Assembly: GCA_020466095.1 (NCBI GenBank)
Contig: CM035808.1
Span: 10,738,977 to 10,802,976 of the forward strand
Source: Chlorops oryzae
Lineage: Eukaryota > Arthropoda > Insecta > Diptera > Chloropidae
Length of the DNA: 64,000 nucleotides
Direction: 5' to 3'
Shown: piece after piece, positions 24,714-35,700 of the stretch
Layout of the letters: every line of letters begins with the position of its first letter
Position numbering within the stretch: position 1 is the stretch's first letter
The notes under the pieces: model-generated
Seen by the model: the letters and a program-made list of their open reading frames with translations, nothing else
Told to the model about the DNA's origin: nothing
Database searches by the model: none
Translations under genes and position numbers: made by a program

Positions 24714-25057
24714 TTACTTTGAGGATAGGTAGCAGCCTACTTTTAAGCCAGGTATATATATATCCTGTATCTATAAATCACTGCTTCAAGAAAATAACTC
24801 CTTTCTTGTCTACTTACTAATTGCTGTACAGTAAATATATAAACTCGTAGTCCTCCTTGGGTATGAGCAAGCAATTTCTTGTTGTAATAAGCAGCAGGAT
24901 ATGCTCGCATGACTCGGCACTCCAGATTGCCTGGTACGTTCATTAATATCCTCGATATTCTGTGCAAATCCGTCTCATTTAAATAATCGCATCCTGAGAC
25001 AACATAAACAAAATATAAAAAAAAAAAACCAATAAAGATCCAAAGCCTTGCGTCCAT
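24714..25057 (-). CDS. Candidate small secreted protein, two exons, unknown family
   Basis: Reading minus-strand, ATG at 25057 starts MDARLWIFIG, continuing into a hydrophobic signal peptide of about 22 residues ending VVSG before Cys23. The mature part begins CDYLNETDLHRIS and has one N-glycosylation site (NET). Exon 1 (25057-24818, 80 codons) ends exactly at a consensus donor GTAAGT. With an acceptor at 24765-24766 the intron is 53 bp, and exon 2 (24764-24714) adds DIYIPGLKVGCYLSSK and a stop, giving 96 residues and three mature cysteines. An alternative acceptor gives a 47-bp intron; without splicing the frame also stays open for 24 further codons. No polypyrimidine tract is obvious, so the exon 2 choice is uncertain. 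I do not recognise the family. The role would be extracellular if expressed. It is divergent from the CHCH gene at 25687. An in-frame upstream ATG at 25210 would bury the signal peptide and is rejected. Confidence 0.4.
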
Positions 25058-25686
25058 ATTGGAATTTATATTAAATTGCCCCCAGCTCAGCTGCTGCGAT
25101 TGCCGCAAAGCGTCGACATTAACCCCCTCACGCATTTCGTTTACGAAACGATACCCATTTTGGTCTCGCGAAAATGCGCAATTAGGTAATTTCTCATAAC
25201 TCTGGCGCACCTTATCAGCACAAACAAAATTAAATATTTACAAAATTTCCAGTAGCACCCTTTCACAAGCTGAAGCAGCAGCACAAAAAGGGCACAACGA
25301 CCAAAAAACCAGACGGCTTTAATGAAGCGACTTCCGTCGACGCATCGTCGACAGTCCTTCCGCACATCCGTCCGTCCGTCTGCCTGCCTGTCTGCCTGGT
25401 TACCTGTTAAGGTGTCATTTAACCGTTCACAACAGCGTTGCTTTTTCAAAAGCTTTCAAGTATGAAAATAATTAAAAGCGAGCGAGAAGCAAAACACAAA
25501 AAATTCTTTACTTTTAAGAAAATTTAAAAAATCAATTCGGCAACTTTTTAGCTTGATAAAATTTTTAGGCTTTCGGGGATATTAATAAATTTAGTCGCTC
25601 ACAGTTAAGGAATTAATTAAACGCGAAATGTTAAATTGCCTCTCAAAATATATAAATACACAATTCGAATATTGAAGTAAGAAATT
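25058..25686. promoter_or_regulatory. Divergent intergenic region, possible bidirectional promoter
   Basis: 629 bp separate two outward-facing start codons. A TATA-like ATATATAAATAC lies at about 25648-25659, only about 30 nt before the plus-strand ATG, so a TATA-driven leader would be very short and the match may be chance. A short repeated CCGTCCGTCTGCCTGCCTG tract lies near 25370-25400. Shared control of both genes is inference. Confidence 0.35.
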
Positions 25687-26118
25687 ATGGGGGCAAACTT
25701 TGGCAAACCTTTAGTAACCGTGGACGAAGCACTTCAAAGTGGTGATGCGATTGAGGAGAAGGCCGAACAATTCTACGTACCACTGTAAGTAACTATTTTA
25801 GCTTGGAGCGTAACGTTAAGTTTACTGATAAAGAAGAAGAAGGAGCAGCGATTAATCCTTTGATTATATTTTAGCGAGAATAAGGAGGAAATGCAGAAGC
25901 AATTCGATGATATTTATAAACGTTCGAATGAGATTCTCGATTCCTTAATTAAAAATCCTTGTAAGGAATTGGAGGAACGTGTTGTCAAGTGCCTGAAGAG
26001 TAATCCGCTACAAATGGAAAGCACTTTCGATATTATCGACCCATCGTTCCAAGAGTGTGACATCGAAGATGCGACGCTCAAAATGTTGGAACGAGTCGCA
26101 CTGATTGAGGAAAATTAA
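25687..26118 (+). CDS. CHCH-domain protein resembling a shortened MIC19/CHCHD3, two exons
   Basis: Exon 1 is 25687-25784 (32 codons plus 2 nt) and exon 2 is 25875-26118. The 90-bp intron has GTAAGT and TTTTAG borders, and retaining it gives an immediate TAA. The 113-residue product begins MGANFGK, with Gly2 available for N-myristoylation as in MIC19. It has a charged, probably helical segment (about residues 20-58) and then a CHCH-like C-terminus with C62-x9-C72. The second helix keeps only C94; the position expected for its partner is F84, so one disulfide-forming cysteine is missing. MIC19 proteins (about 200-230 residues) belong to the MICOS complex at mitochondrial cristae junctions and are oxidised by Mia40. 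This protein lacks most of their long middle coiled coil. It may be a diverged paralogue. Family placement rests on motif pattern only. Coding itself is well supported by splice consensus, codon use and the poly(A) signal. Confidence 0.8.
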
Positions 26119-26267
26119 GAAATCCATTAAATTGAAAGGACGTTTTTCTTGTACACATGCATACTGACACACATATGGACATATGCACATGAACATTTTT
26201 TGATTTTTTTTTATTTATTTTCTTCTTTTTTTTTTTGTTCTGCCTTTTAGTCGAAATTCTACAAACA

Positions 26268-26273
26268 AATAAA
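26268..26273 (+). terminator. Polyadenylation signal AATAAA for the CHCH gene
   Basis: A canonical AATAAA lies 150 bp after the stop codon, following a T-rich 3' untranslated region. It fits a short transcript end near 26290. Confidence 0.6.
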
Positions 26274-26289
26274 ATATCACTGAAAAGCA

Positions 26290-27635
26290 TCTTAATGCTG
26301 TGGGAGCTGACAACCTTTCTTGACAAGGATATTAAATATTTCTCGTGCTAACAAAGCGTTGGAGAAGGCAACATCATAGTGCATTAAATCGTTTAGTTTT
26401 CTAGATATTCTATCTACAAACACATAGAGTATCGAAAGGCAGTGTATGTGTGTGTGTGCGGGTGTATTTTGTGAGCTTTTGTATGCTTGGAGCTTAAGTG
26501 TGAATTCTACACTATTTCCGGTACTCGTTTCTGTTATTTGTCAATCTATCAAAAATGTCATCATTTGTGTAGAGAGTAAAGTTTCTTGTCAGCTAACAAA
26601 TCTCCATGTACGAATGTGGTCTCTGCTACATACGTGTGAGTGATTGTGTGTGTAAGTCTGGTTACCTTTGTATTCTCTCTTCTGTGCAAATTGAGCATAT
26701 TTTAGAAGCACACAAACCTTATCGAATTTAGGAAAATAGCACTACTCCTTGCAAATCCGGCTTACATATATGTATGTACATAAATATTTCCATTGGAAGG
26801 AATGTGTGTGCAAATAATTCATGACGAATGACTTCTTGCGGTGTATATTTGCATTTTGGGCCCATCTGTGTTTGCTACTCTTTGATTTGTTTATCCATGT
26901 TGGTGATTTCGACCCAAATTTTACACAATCCCAAGTGGTATGGTTTGGCTGACGCCTGCCTGCAGAGGACAGAAGACAGAAAAAGGAAAATGAAAGATCC
27001 ATTTTTTTTTTCTAGGTGGGATGCCAGTTAAAGTAGAAAATATTTCGGATCCTTTGACCGTATTGACCGCTTTAAAGGTTCTCGTATACAAAAATTTACG
27101 AAGGCAACAATTTCAAGGACATTAAAGGAGAATGATTACGTAATAATATGAAATTCATTAAATGCTTTAATGTGAGTTTTCTTTTCTATTAAGAAATTTT
27201 AGCTGAGATATTTCCCCATCTTCCTCGTTAGCGTGAGTTAATAACATTCAAAGAATTTTAAGTTGAAATTTTTAACATAAAAAAAAATTGGCCTTTTACT
27301 CGCATAAGCTGAGAGTGAGCAACCCTGTGTTGAAATTCCTTATCTCAATTTAAAAGGACATTATCCTTGAAGTATTGTTGAAAATGAAAAAATTCGAATA
27401 ATTTGTTACTTTTCTTATCCGAACATCTTGGCAATTATGTACACAAATAATTTGTTTTTTCTAGGAATTCAAATCGCTCTGAATCCCTCATTAGCATCAG
27501 AGATTAAAATGAAAAATCCTTCCAAGAAAGTTCGGGCGATGGTGATTTTTGTTTTTTTTTTTTTTATTCAAAATTAGTTCTTCAAAGATTTTGTTTGTAC
27601 CGTCTTTTTGGGGAAAAAAGTATATTTTTGTAGGT
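26290..27635. other. AT-rich DNA, no recognised gene
   Basis: Contains short GT-rich tracts (26445-26465, 26637-26655) and no credible exon. It lies between the CHCH gene and a cluster of MITEs. Confidence 0.45.
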
Positions 27636-27636
27636 G

Positions 27637-27794
27637 GGTAATTCCATGAGAAACGGTCCCACCCGTGGCTGCCATTCTGAGCACAAAGTGCGTAATTTCA
27701 GTGCTTAACTATTAAACGTTTTCAACATTTTAAATCCTTGAGCCAAAACCTAAAAAGTGAGTGTCACGGGTGGGACCGTATTCATGGAATTGCT
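27637..27794. mobile_element. MITE with AATTCCATGA...GGTCCCACCCGTG arms
   Basis: GGTAATTCCATGAGAAACGG followed by TCCCACCCGTG at the left is matched by the reverse complement CACGGGTGGGACCGT and TCATGGAATTGC at the right. The element is about 158 bp with about 32-bp arms. Non-coding. The target duplication is not certain. Confidence 0.6.
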
Positions 27795-27896
27795 CAGGAA
27801 GAAAATATATATTAAAAGTTGTTTTTTTGTCCGACTTCAATACATCTGTCTGTCTGTCTTTCTATCTGATTGTCTGTCTGCATTCAGTTTTCTTAT

Positions 27897-28050
27897 GGTC
27901 CGACTTAGACTAGGCAATTCAGATTGAAGAGTTGCCCACACTCAATGACAATGAAGCGACTGGGAGTGCACTCGATTCCTCTCCTTGTCGCCTACTAGCC
28001 GACAAATGTTGGCAACTCTTCAATCAGAATTGCCTAGTCTAAGCCGGACC
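27897..28050. mobile_element. 154-bp MITE with GGTCCGRCTTAGACTAGGC ends, in DINE-1-like host
   Basis: Terminal inverted repeats of about 40 bp start GGTCCGACTTAGACTAGGC on the left and GGTCCGGCTTAGACTAGGC on the reverse strand. They are flanked by TAT at 27894-27896 and 28051-28053. A 3-bp duplication with GG/CC ends suggests a PIF/Harbinger-type MITE. Arm identity is high, so insertion looks fairly recent. Confidence 0.7.
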
Positions 28051-28078
28051 TATCGAAATTTGGTATGAAGACATACTA

Positions 28079-28331
28079 CATATCGCACACTAACCACTAA
28101 ACCGGCACAACTCAAAAAATTTGATCACATTTTTCATGTTTGCCAACATTTTACTGCAGTAAAAAGAACACTTGGAAATTTAATATTGATATTTATTGAT
28201 TCTCCAGTTAATTAAGGATAATATAAATTTGGAAAAGAAATTGTTTGTACAGGCCTCGAGAGTTATTGGCTGTTTGCCCGATAAAATAAAAATTTTGAGT
28301 TGTGCCGATTTAGTGATTAATGTGCGATATG
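28079..28331. mobile_element. 253-bp MITE with CATATCGCAC ends, copy 1
   Basis: CATATCGCACACTAACCACT at the left and CATATCGCACATTAATCACT on the reverse strand are followed by a shared CGGCACAACTCAAAA block. TA flanks both sides (28077-28078 and 28332-28333). A second copy lies at 50805-51062. Non-coding. The TA duplication suggests a Tc1/mariner-type MITE. Confidence 0.7.
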
Positions 28332-28939
28332 TAGAAGATATTGGAGAATGGTTTAGATTAGACCATTTTTAAGGGTAACTTCACTACTAGGCACTGAAAT
28401 GAAAATCACAATAACTGCTCTTAATATGAGTTTTTCAATATTCTCCAACGAAATTTTAAAATTTGATTTATATTTAAGCCTCCGAATATTTTTTCACAAA
28501 AGTGGGCTCAGTAAAAGGGCAATATTCATAAAGTAATTGAACGTAAGTCGACAATTGAAGCTCTTTTATTGATATTAAAATTTTTTTAAATATTTTCTCT
28601 TAATGGGCCTTTTTTGCAACAAACATTCAAACATACATTCATGCCGATTCTAAATATTCCAGAGAATTTTTCCCTGTGGCTTTGAAAACCAATCTGCTAT
28701 TCAAAGCACACCGGGAAGGGAATATAAAGGGATCAGGAACTTTGAACGTTTTTAAATAAAAGTCATTACTAGAGCACGGATTTAGAATATTTTGAATTTT
28801 TTTTGAATTATTTGAATTTATTGAATATTTTAAAATTTTTTAATTTTTTTTCATTTAATTAATTTCATTTTTGAATATTTTATTCGCTGAAGTAGGCTTT
28901 TTTTGTTAATTTGACAGTTCAACATTTTAATAGGCAAAC

Positions 28940-29170
28940 CAAGGCGTATTTAACAAGGTGGTGGCAGTAGGAACTGCTCTTCTTCTTCCCTTTTTTCAAC
29001 TCGGAACTGTCAAAATTTTGTATTGAATTTCGTACGCTTACATTTTTCAACGAAATTAAAAATTTTTATATTGGAACAAAATTCAAACAAGCATGAACTG
29101 ATTTTGACATTTCCGAGTTTTTTTTACATTGTTGTTGTACTACTGCCACCACCTTGTTAAATACGCCTTG
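28940..29170. mobile_element. 231-bp hAT-type MITE with 8-bp target duplication
   Basis: Ends CAAGGCGTATTTAACAAGG and its complement enclose a near-palindromic element, whose arms continue with TGGTGGCAGTAG. The perfect direct repeat AGGCAAAC flanks it (28932-28939 and 29171-29178). The CAAGG start fits the hAT YARNG rule, though the duplication lacks the usual T at position 2. No coding capacity. Confidence 0.75.
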
Positions 29171-29199
29171 AGGCAAACTAAATCGAACTAATTTGTGTG

Positions 29200-29480
29200 T
29201 GAATTTTTTGAATTTTTTGAATTTTTGTTTGAATTTTTTGAATTTTTTGAATTTCTTGAATTTCCTGAATTTTTTGAATTTTTTGAATTTCTTGAATTTT
29301 ATGAATTTTTGTTTGAATTTTTTTAATTTTTTTAAAATTTTTTTTTATTTTTTGTTTTTTTGCATTTTTGTTTTAATTTTTTTGAATATATTTTGAATAT
29401 TTTGAATTTTTGCAATTTTTTTTTGAATTTTTTGGAATATTTTTTGACTATTTTTTTGAATTTTTTTTTCTTCTTTTTTT
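29200..29480. repeat. (GAATTTTTT)n-type low-complexity tract
   Basis: An approximate 9-bp repeat of GAATTTTTT with 6- to 12-bp variants. The frame reading repeated LNFLNF is a product of this repeat and not a protein. A weaker version lies at 28780-28870, on the other side of the hAT-type MITE. Confidence 0.9.
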
Positions 29481-29624
29481 TACATATTCAAATTCCGAGG
29501 CATAGTCATTACATTCTCCGTTCTATGGACTTTAAGAACACTTCCTATTTCGCATAAAAAATGTTCCAAGGAAAAACTTCCCGGGGAATAATCACTTAGA
29601 ATTGGTCTGAACATTATTTTGTTC

Positions 29625-29830
29625 AGGAGAAAATATTTACAGAGTTCTCCCTCCTTGTGGACACTCTTCTTGGGTGGACACCCCCAATAAATAGACCCTT
29701 TCTGGGAATGTTCTTGTGTTCTTGCTGCCCAAATAGTTTCCCAAATAGTTCCTTCTTCAGCGGACACCTCTGTAAAGCGGACATATGTATTTTTCGGCCC
29801 CGTTGGTGTACACTGTAATAAACTCATTAA
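29625..29830 (-). mobile_element. Remnant of a pogo/Tigger-like DNA transposon end
   Basis: The run AGCGGACACCTCTGTAAAGC, GGACATATGTATTTTTCGGC and CCCGTTGGTGTACACTGTA (29759-29820) has the repeated GCGGACA...GTGTCCGC style of Tigger/pogo termini. No matching opposite end and no intact transposase was found. The minus-strand open frame over this region is a shadow. The assignment is from memory of the terminus style, not a search, and the strand is uncertain. Confidence 0.4.
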
Positions 29831-32155
29831 ACAAATTGAGATCAACAAAGGTCGAATAAATAAATTAAAAACGCTATTAATAATTTTATTCGAAGTGGGC
29901 AGATTTCGACAGCAGATAGGATTCAAAAGAAGCTCCTCGAGAAGAATACCGCGAGAGAGAAAAAAAATTGCAATCGCCTGTCTATAACACGCTTGCCATT
30001 TTTAAATGGACTCTCCATAGCAACCGATTCTTTTCATCTTAAATCCAATACGTTACAACAGGAGTTTGAGTTTAAAGCAATTATTTATTATTTGAACAGC
30101 AATTAAAGTCGTCATGGAAGAATTGCACTTCCAACTTAATTATAGGCCAAAATGAAGAAACATACTCACCCTTCAACCTGAAGCCCATGTGTGTTCCTTG
30201 TACGCCTTGTGCTTGAAACAGAAAAAAAAAAAAAAGGAGCGCCGCTTCCGAAAAATTTATCTTCTTCAAAATTTCAAATGAAGACCTTGCAAAGCGTCAT
30301 AAACTCCTGAAGTATGCTTACAAATATCGTACTTACTTACTCCGAGAAATTACAAATTCCATGAAGAGCGCAAAAGAAAAGCCAACAAGTACAAAAAGGA
30401 CTTTCTGTACAGTGTTCCATGGGTTCTGTTTCCTTTTTTGGGTTCTCTTTTTTTTTGCTACTTGTGATTTTTTTCCCTTCTGCTTCCCGTCCGCCTAATA
30501 CTTCATACATCAGTGCTCGTTGTATTCTAATAAATAAGATATTATTCATGGATGTATTTCTTGCAAAATGTCGGGATGAATAAAATGGCGCTTATATGCG
30601 CGTACATACAGAGGCATGCAGACTTGCGTGTGCGTGTGCATGAGCGTGCGTGTGTGTGAGTGCGTTATGAAAATTAATTACAACGCTTTTGTGAGGCAAA
30701 ACACAAATAACTTTCGCAGAAAAACTACGCGCGGAATGCTATGTTGCGCAGTGTGTGCGTTCGTTTTGTGCTGCACGATTTTGGTGCCTCCGTTGTTCCT
30801 GCATTGGATTTTGTTTTTGGTAAGCGGTGTTGATGTTGCCAACGCAACTTTTGCTGCTGCTGCTCAACTGTTGTTGTCGCTGTCGTCGTCGTTGTTGTTG
30901 TTAGTGTTGTTGTTGTGGCTGTTGCGATGCTGTACTGCTGCCTTTTTCTATTTGCGCACGAAAACTTTTAACAATTAGTGAGGCAAGTAGTTTTCATTTC
31001 ATAGTTTTTTATGTATTCCCATCTCTCTATTTTTCTGTAAGCTTACATTGTTCAGCCATCGTAAGTCGACACTCGAAAAACACTTTTTGGAAAAAGCTAT
31101 CAAAAGTTTTCCTTTCAACCGGATGCAGCGATGCGTGAGCATGTCTGTTTTTGCGTTTTGTGAATAAATTTACCCAAATTGTATTTAATCATTTTTTGTT
31201 TTTTTGTTTTTTTAAGTGGATGCCGAGAGTTCTTTGATATTATTTTGCGACAATCTCTTTTAAAGCGAAGCGATTTTTAAACTTTTCAAAAACTTTTCAG
31301 TTTCTCATTAATCTAAAGTGGCCATAAATCTAGAATTTACATTGCGTTGAAAGGACCTTTTCTATGTTTATTAGAGAATGTTATCTAATATAAGAAATTC
31401 TCGTGTCCGATTTTTATGAAATCTTGTGTGTACACAGCAGAGAACTGCTTTGAGTGTGCTCGAGCATGTTCGAACACCCTTGCTGAAAATTCAGAACACG
31501 TCGAATATCAAACTCCGCAGCCATGTGTTCGATCGAGTTGCACACGCGAAATCTTATTTTCGAGTTCGAGCACCTAACTCGAATTTTGTTGTACGTGTAT
31601 TCAGACTCTCATTTCGGGTATGTTATACGCAAACTGATCCGAAAAAACCACTCAAACTCGAGTTCAACTCGAGTTCTATGGGTATAGAAACAGAACAAGG
31701 GGAAAATATCAGAGTCAAATGCGGAGAATAAAGGTGTATGTGCGTATGTACATATGTGGGCCTGCTCAAATATGACTAATTTACACCAAAGTTCCGTGCG
31801 CGTTGCAGCTCTCTCATACATATTTTTCTGTAGAAAAACGTAGATAACACACTCGAGATGCACTCGAGTTTATTGGGTATGCACGACTTAAAAACACTCG
31901 AACCCGAACAGAGTGTATGAAAAGAACTCGAGTTTAGCGCACAACATGCTCGTGTTGAACTCATGCGCACACGAGACATTACGATTGTTGTACTAAAGGG
32001 TTTGATTCAAACCAAATCTGATCCACACACTCGAGTGTACACAAACACTATGTATCCGTTGCAGCTCTCTGGTACACAGGGTAGGTCTGATAACACAGCC
32101 ACACAAAAAAAAAAAAAAAAAAAGTGGACAGACCCAGAGGTGCGATAATACCAAC
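29831..32155. other. AT-rich DNA; triplet-repeat patch and CTCGAG-rich patch
   Basis: At 30840-30915 the minus strand is rich in CAA, CAG and CGA triplets, a pattern common in fly 5' leaders and enhancers; the plus frame of leucines and cysteines there is its shadow. At 31450-32040 short palindromic CTCGAG and ACTCGAGTT motifs recur many times in both orientations, suggesting a decayed foldback repeat. A poly-A run is at 32106-32123. No gene recognised. Confidence 0.4.
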
Positions 32156-32700
32156 TATATGTTTTCGAGGTCACTGAATCCGAATTTAAGGTCCATGTGG
32201 TGCCATCGTGTCCAGGTTTCGACATAACCTCACTTAAAAGTGCCAAAACCGCATAAAACCTGGTATATAAAATATATCACCATTTTAGCCCAGATATCCT
32301 CAGAAAATTATACCTGCAGTATTTCAATAGCCCATGAGCACTAGAGCCCTATGACACAAACTCCTCAAATTCCTAACTATATCAGAGACACAGCTACGTG
32401 TCTCCAAAAATCATAGAAAAATAAAATTGTGACTCAGGCGCACGAAAAAAAAAGATTCTGAATTCGGGAAGAGATGTGCCTTCCAGTAAGTTTTTTGGGT
32501 GCTGAAAACGAATCTGAAGTCAGATTTTACGCATCACGCCCAGATTTCACCCCAGCGACCCATCACCCTCCAAAGGATGAATTTTCTATTTAATACTAGA
32601 AATCGAATTAAGTATCCTCCCATACGTTTTCGAGGGCGCTTATTACGAATCTGAGGTCAGTTTGTCTCGTTAAGGTCAGGGTCAAGGTCATGTGTAATTA
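32156..32700. repeat. Dispersed direct repeat with CGAATCTGAGGTCAG-type core, three copies
   Basis: Similar phrases occur at about 32161 (TTTTCGAGGTCACTGAATCC), 32491 (TTTTGGGTGCTGAAAACGAA, then TCTGAAGTCAG) and 32626 (GTTTTCGAGGGCGCTTATTA, then CGAATCTGAGGTCAG). They are parallel and diverged. Probably repeat units of an unclassified mobile element. Confidence 0.45.
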
Positions 32701-35700
32701 TTAGATTATAATCGGCCAACACCAGTTTTTCATGCCACTAAGCCTCAATATTTGGTCCCAACAAGAAAATTTATGTTTGTGTACACGACGTATGAGCAAT
32801 GTTATTTCAAAAAAATAAAACCACATTAAGTATACGTCTAATAATCAAAATTAAGTCAACTAAATTATAATTATATACATATGTGAAAAGACGCATTTCT
32901 TATAAATAAAAAAAATCAATTATTATCCTTTGAACGTCACGAGAAATCCACGGATCACACGGATCCACTAAAATCTGTATTTTTGGGTAATTGATTTTTC
33001 ACACATTCACAAAGTCTTCCAAAATGGCATTTTCTCGGTTTCACCTACATCATAATGACATTTCCTACAGGGTTTTTGACAGTTTTTCTTTCATGAATGG
33101 TTCGTTAGATCCTAAAGAAAATTCTCGTGGAGAAAATTCCCGGAAAAATCCATATTATCCACCGATTTGAAGCACCTTTACTGTTTTCCGTACCCAAAGA
33201 AAAATTTAGGCAATAATTCACAAACGTGTATTTGCTTCGAAAAATTCGAAAACTCGTATATAATGAAGGCTTCTAAATTATTGAACTAAGCATTGTATGA
33301 AAAATTTTAAATATTTCCGCTTTTTAGATTTTAACACATTTAAGGGAAGAGCCCTAAAGTCTCCTTAAGTCCCTTTATAAAGCGTATTTCTAGCTCGTTA
33401 TTATTTACAGCGCGTTTTACAGCACGATTTCCTTGAATTTGATATTTCTTACATTCAGATATAAAAAAAAATATTTAATTTATTAATAAAATCCTACTAT
33501 CGGTGCAATGTACGTATCGTGCAATCAATGTGTCGATAGTATGAATGCACAGTGCACTAAATTTCTTGGATTCTGATGTTGAAAAGTGTGATCGTCTTGA
33601 ACAATATTTTCCCCCAATTTTATTGTTCCCCGATATGCTCCGAAAAGTTTTTCCTAATATCCGACTATAATGTGAGCTCTCAACAGCGATTGTGGAAATT
33701 ATTTAAATCTGTGCCAATATGACTCGATTATAAACCAAAGTTATCCCTCTGTTGGCAATCAAATCTAAGATTTTTCCTTTCCTTTTTCCAAGCATCTGAC
33801 CATTTTTACAAAAAAAATGCACTCAAATCTCTATTTACGAATAAAAATGTACCTGATTTGGTAAAAATGTGCCGCAGCAGCTACTGTGGGTTTGACAGCT
33901 TTGCTTCTCTGCAAATAGAACCAACAAAAGGAATTAAAAAACAACAACACCAATTATGTGACCAAAAAATTAAAAGTTCTTCCAAATGGAACGCCACAAG
34001 TTTGTTTCAAATTTACTTTAATTGAAAACATTCACATACGATGGACCAAAAGGACTCTTCAAAAACAGTTTTATTTTATTTAAATACGTACATTTTGGAC
34101 TTATCTAATTCGGCAAACTCGGAGAGTCGCAGTGAAATGAAGTGCCTCATTATAACTGATGAAACAAAAACTAGGTTTTTCTGTAGCAATTTTTAAAGAG
34201 GTCAAGGATCACTTCCCAAAATAATTGTTTTAGTTCATACCTCAATGAGGAACTCAAATATTTTTAACCCAATTGCAAAGCAATTTAAAAGGATATTTTC
34301 GTTCTCTTAATTACTTCAAATGAGCATTGAAGGTGAATTTTCTTTCAATTAGAATATCCCATAAGAGAAAATATTCAAAAATAAAAAATAATCCTTCATA
34401 AATTAATTAAAAATTCCTGCGGAAAGGGAAGCGCTTCAAAAGCAACCGGACATCGTGGTTACCGCTTCACCATTCCGACTGCTTTGCATTTCAATATTTG
34501 CACGCGTTATCGAAATGCGGGCCGCGGAAGGAAACATGACAGCGTATATCCTGAAATCACTTTGAACTTTAAATGAAAATTATCGTGCAAAACAAAAATC
34601 AAAACAAAATAAAAATAAAAAAATAAAAATAGTTTCTCAAAATGCGTTTAACAAAGCGAAACGCTTAGGATGCTTTGCTGGTCTTCATAATGTGGCTATC
34701 GAGGCGTATGCGTGTTATTAATTTCTGTAAATATTTACTACATCCATGCCGCCATTGAAATTCGGTGAGAGCCCTCCATTGTTCATCAAAAAAACATTCA
34801 ATTTCCGTTCTATTATTGACAAAGCGCAAAAGGCGAGGCAAAGCCAAATACTCGAGCACCGGAACGGAACGTCGAACACAAATTGCTGTCGCGTAATGAT
34901 GGCGCCGTACGCAGATTTATCTATTAGGTCTGCTCCGACGGTTGGCGGTCGTCGGTCGTCGGTCGTGCGTCGAGCTGGGGCTCAACTTTGGTTGTTCTAG
35001 CGTACCCCAAAGGCGCTTAGAACGCAAAGCATCCAACAAGCATACACATTAAAGCGTGCGCCATTACTCACACATAACGAACGAACGGACGATGGAACGC
35101 ACAAAATAAACTTGTGTCCCTGTCAGGCTAAATTGATTGCCTGCCAAAATTTTCCGCAGCCACAACGATGGAAATTCGCTATTCTCGAAACAGAAACAAA
35201 AACAAAAACAAAAAGAAAAATAAAAAGAAAAACGTAAACATGTAGGAGAGCTTATACGGGGCATCGTAAGCTCGGAATTTAGAATTCAACGTTAATCGGG
35301 CGGCGTGAGTGCAAACATACAGAAGTGTGTTACAAAATCTGTCGCTGATGACACTCGCAACGCCAAGATTTCGACGCCAGAAATTGGCTTGGCCATTCGA
35401 TGCCGCTCTGTACTGTCCCGATCGCTGCTGTCCCTTTGTCCTTGTGCCACTTGTCAAATTCGAATACATTATTATGGACTGTTTAAATGTTTTCCTCTTC
35501 CTTTCGTGTAACTTTTCTTTTGAAAAGCATCCTTCCGGTCAGCAGTAACGCCACACCCGAACGCACATAATTTTGCAGTTAAAACGAATTGAGATAACAA
35601 GCCAACTTTATTCCGTATCCACCCTGAATCTGCTTTCGCACTCATTAGACGCGTTGAATTCATTCGAAGGCTGCACGGAGGAAAGTTCCTCAACTCAATT

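Larger units (their letters stand above)
27830..28400 (+). mobile_element. DINE-1-like element interrupted by two nested MITEs
   Basis: A (GTCT)n-rich tract (27847-27880) is followed by CAGTTTTCTTAT, as in the copy at 56590. After the two insertions come GAAATTTGGTATG and then AGACCATTTTTAAGGGTAACTT, matching 56640-56715. Removing 27897-28050 and 28079-28331 (and one copy of each duplication) restores the order seen in the uninterrupted copy, so the DINE-1 copy is the oldest layer. Confidence 0.65.

Noticed and set aside
25141..25449. 102-residue minus-strand frame upstream of the secreted-protein candidate
   Set aside because: It runs through the repeated CCGTCCGTCTGCCTG tract, has no homologous feel, and lies in the divergent promoter region.
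29193..29557. Frames of repeated LNFLNF
   Set aside because: They follow the (GAATTTTTT)n low-complexity tract and have no other sequence content.
29480..29926. 148-residue minus-strand frame
   Set aside because: It spans a Tigger-like terminus and plain AT-rich DNA; no domain, and the composition does not look coding.
30616..30978. 120-residue hydrophobic frame resembling a membrane protein
   Set aside because: Its leucine and cysteine runs are the complement of CAA/CAG/CGA triplets, and its start lies in a GT-rich repeat.
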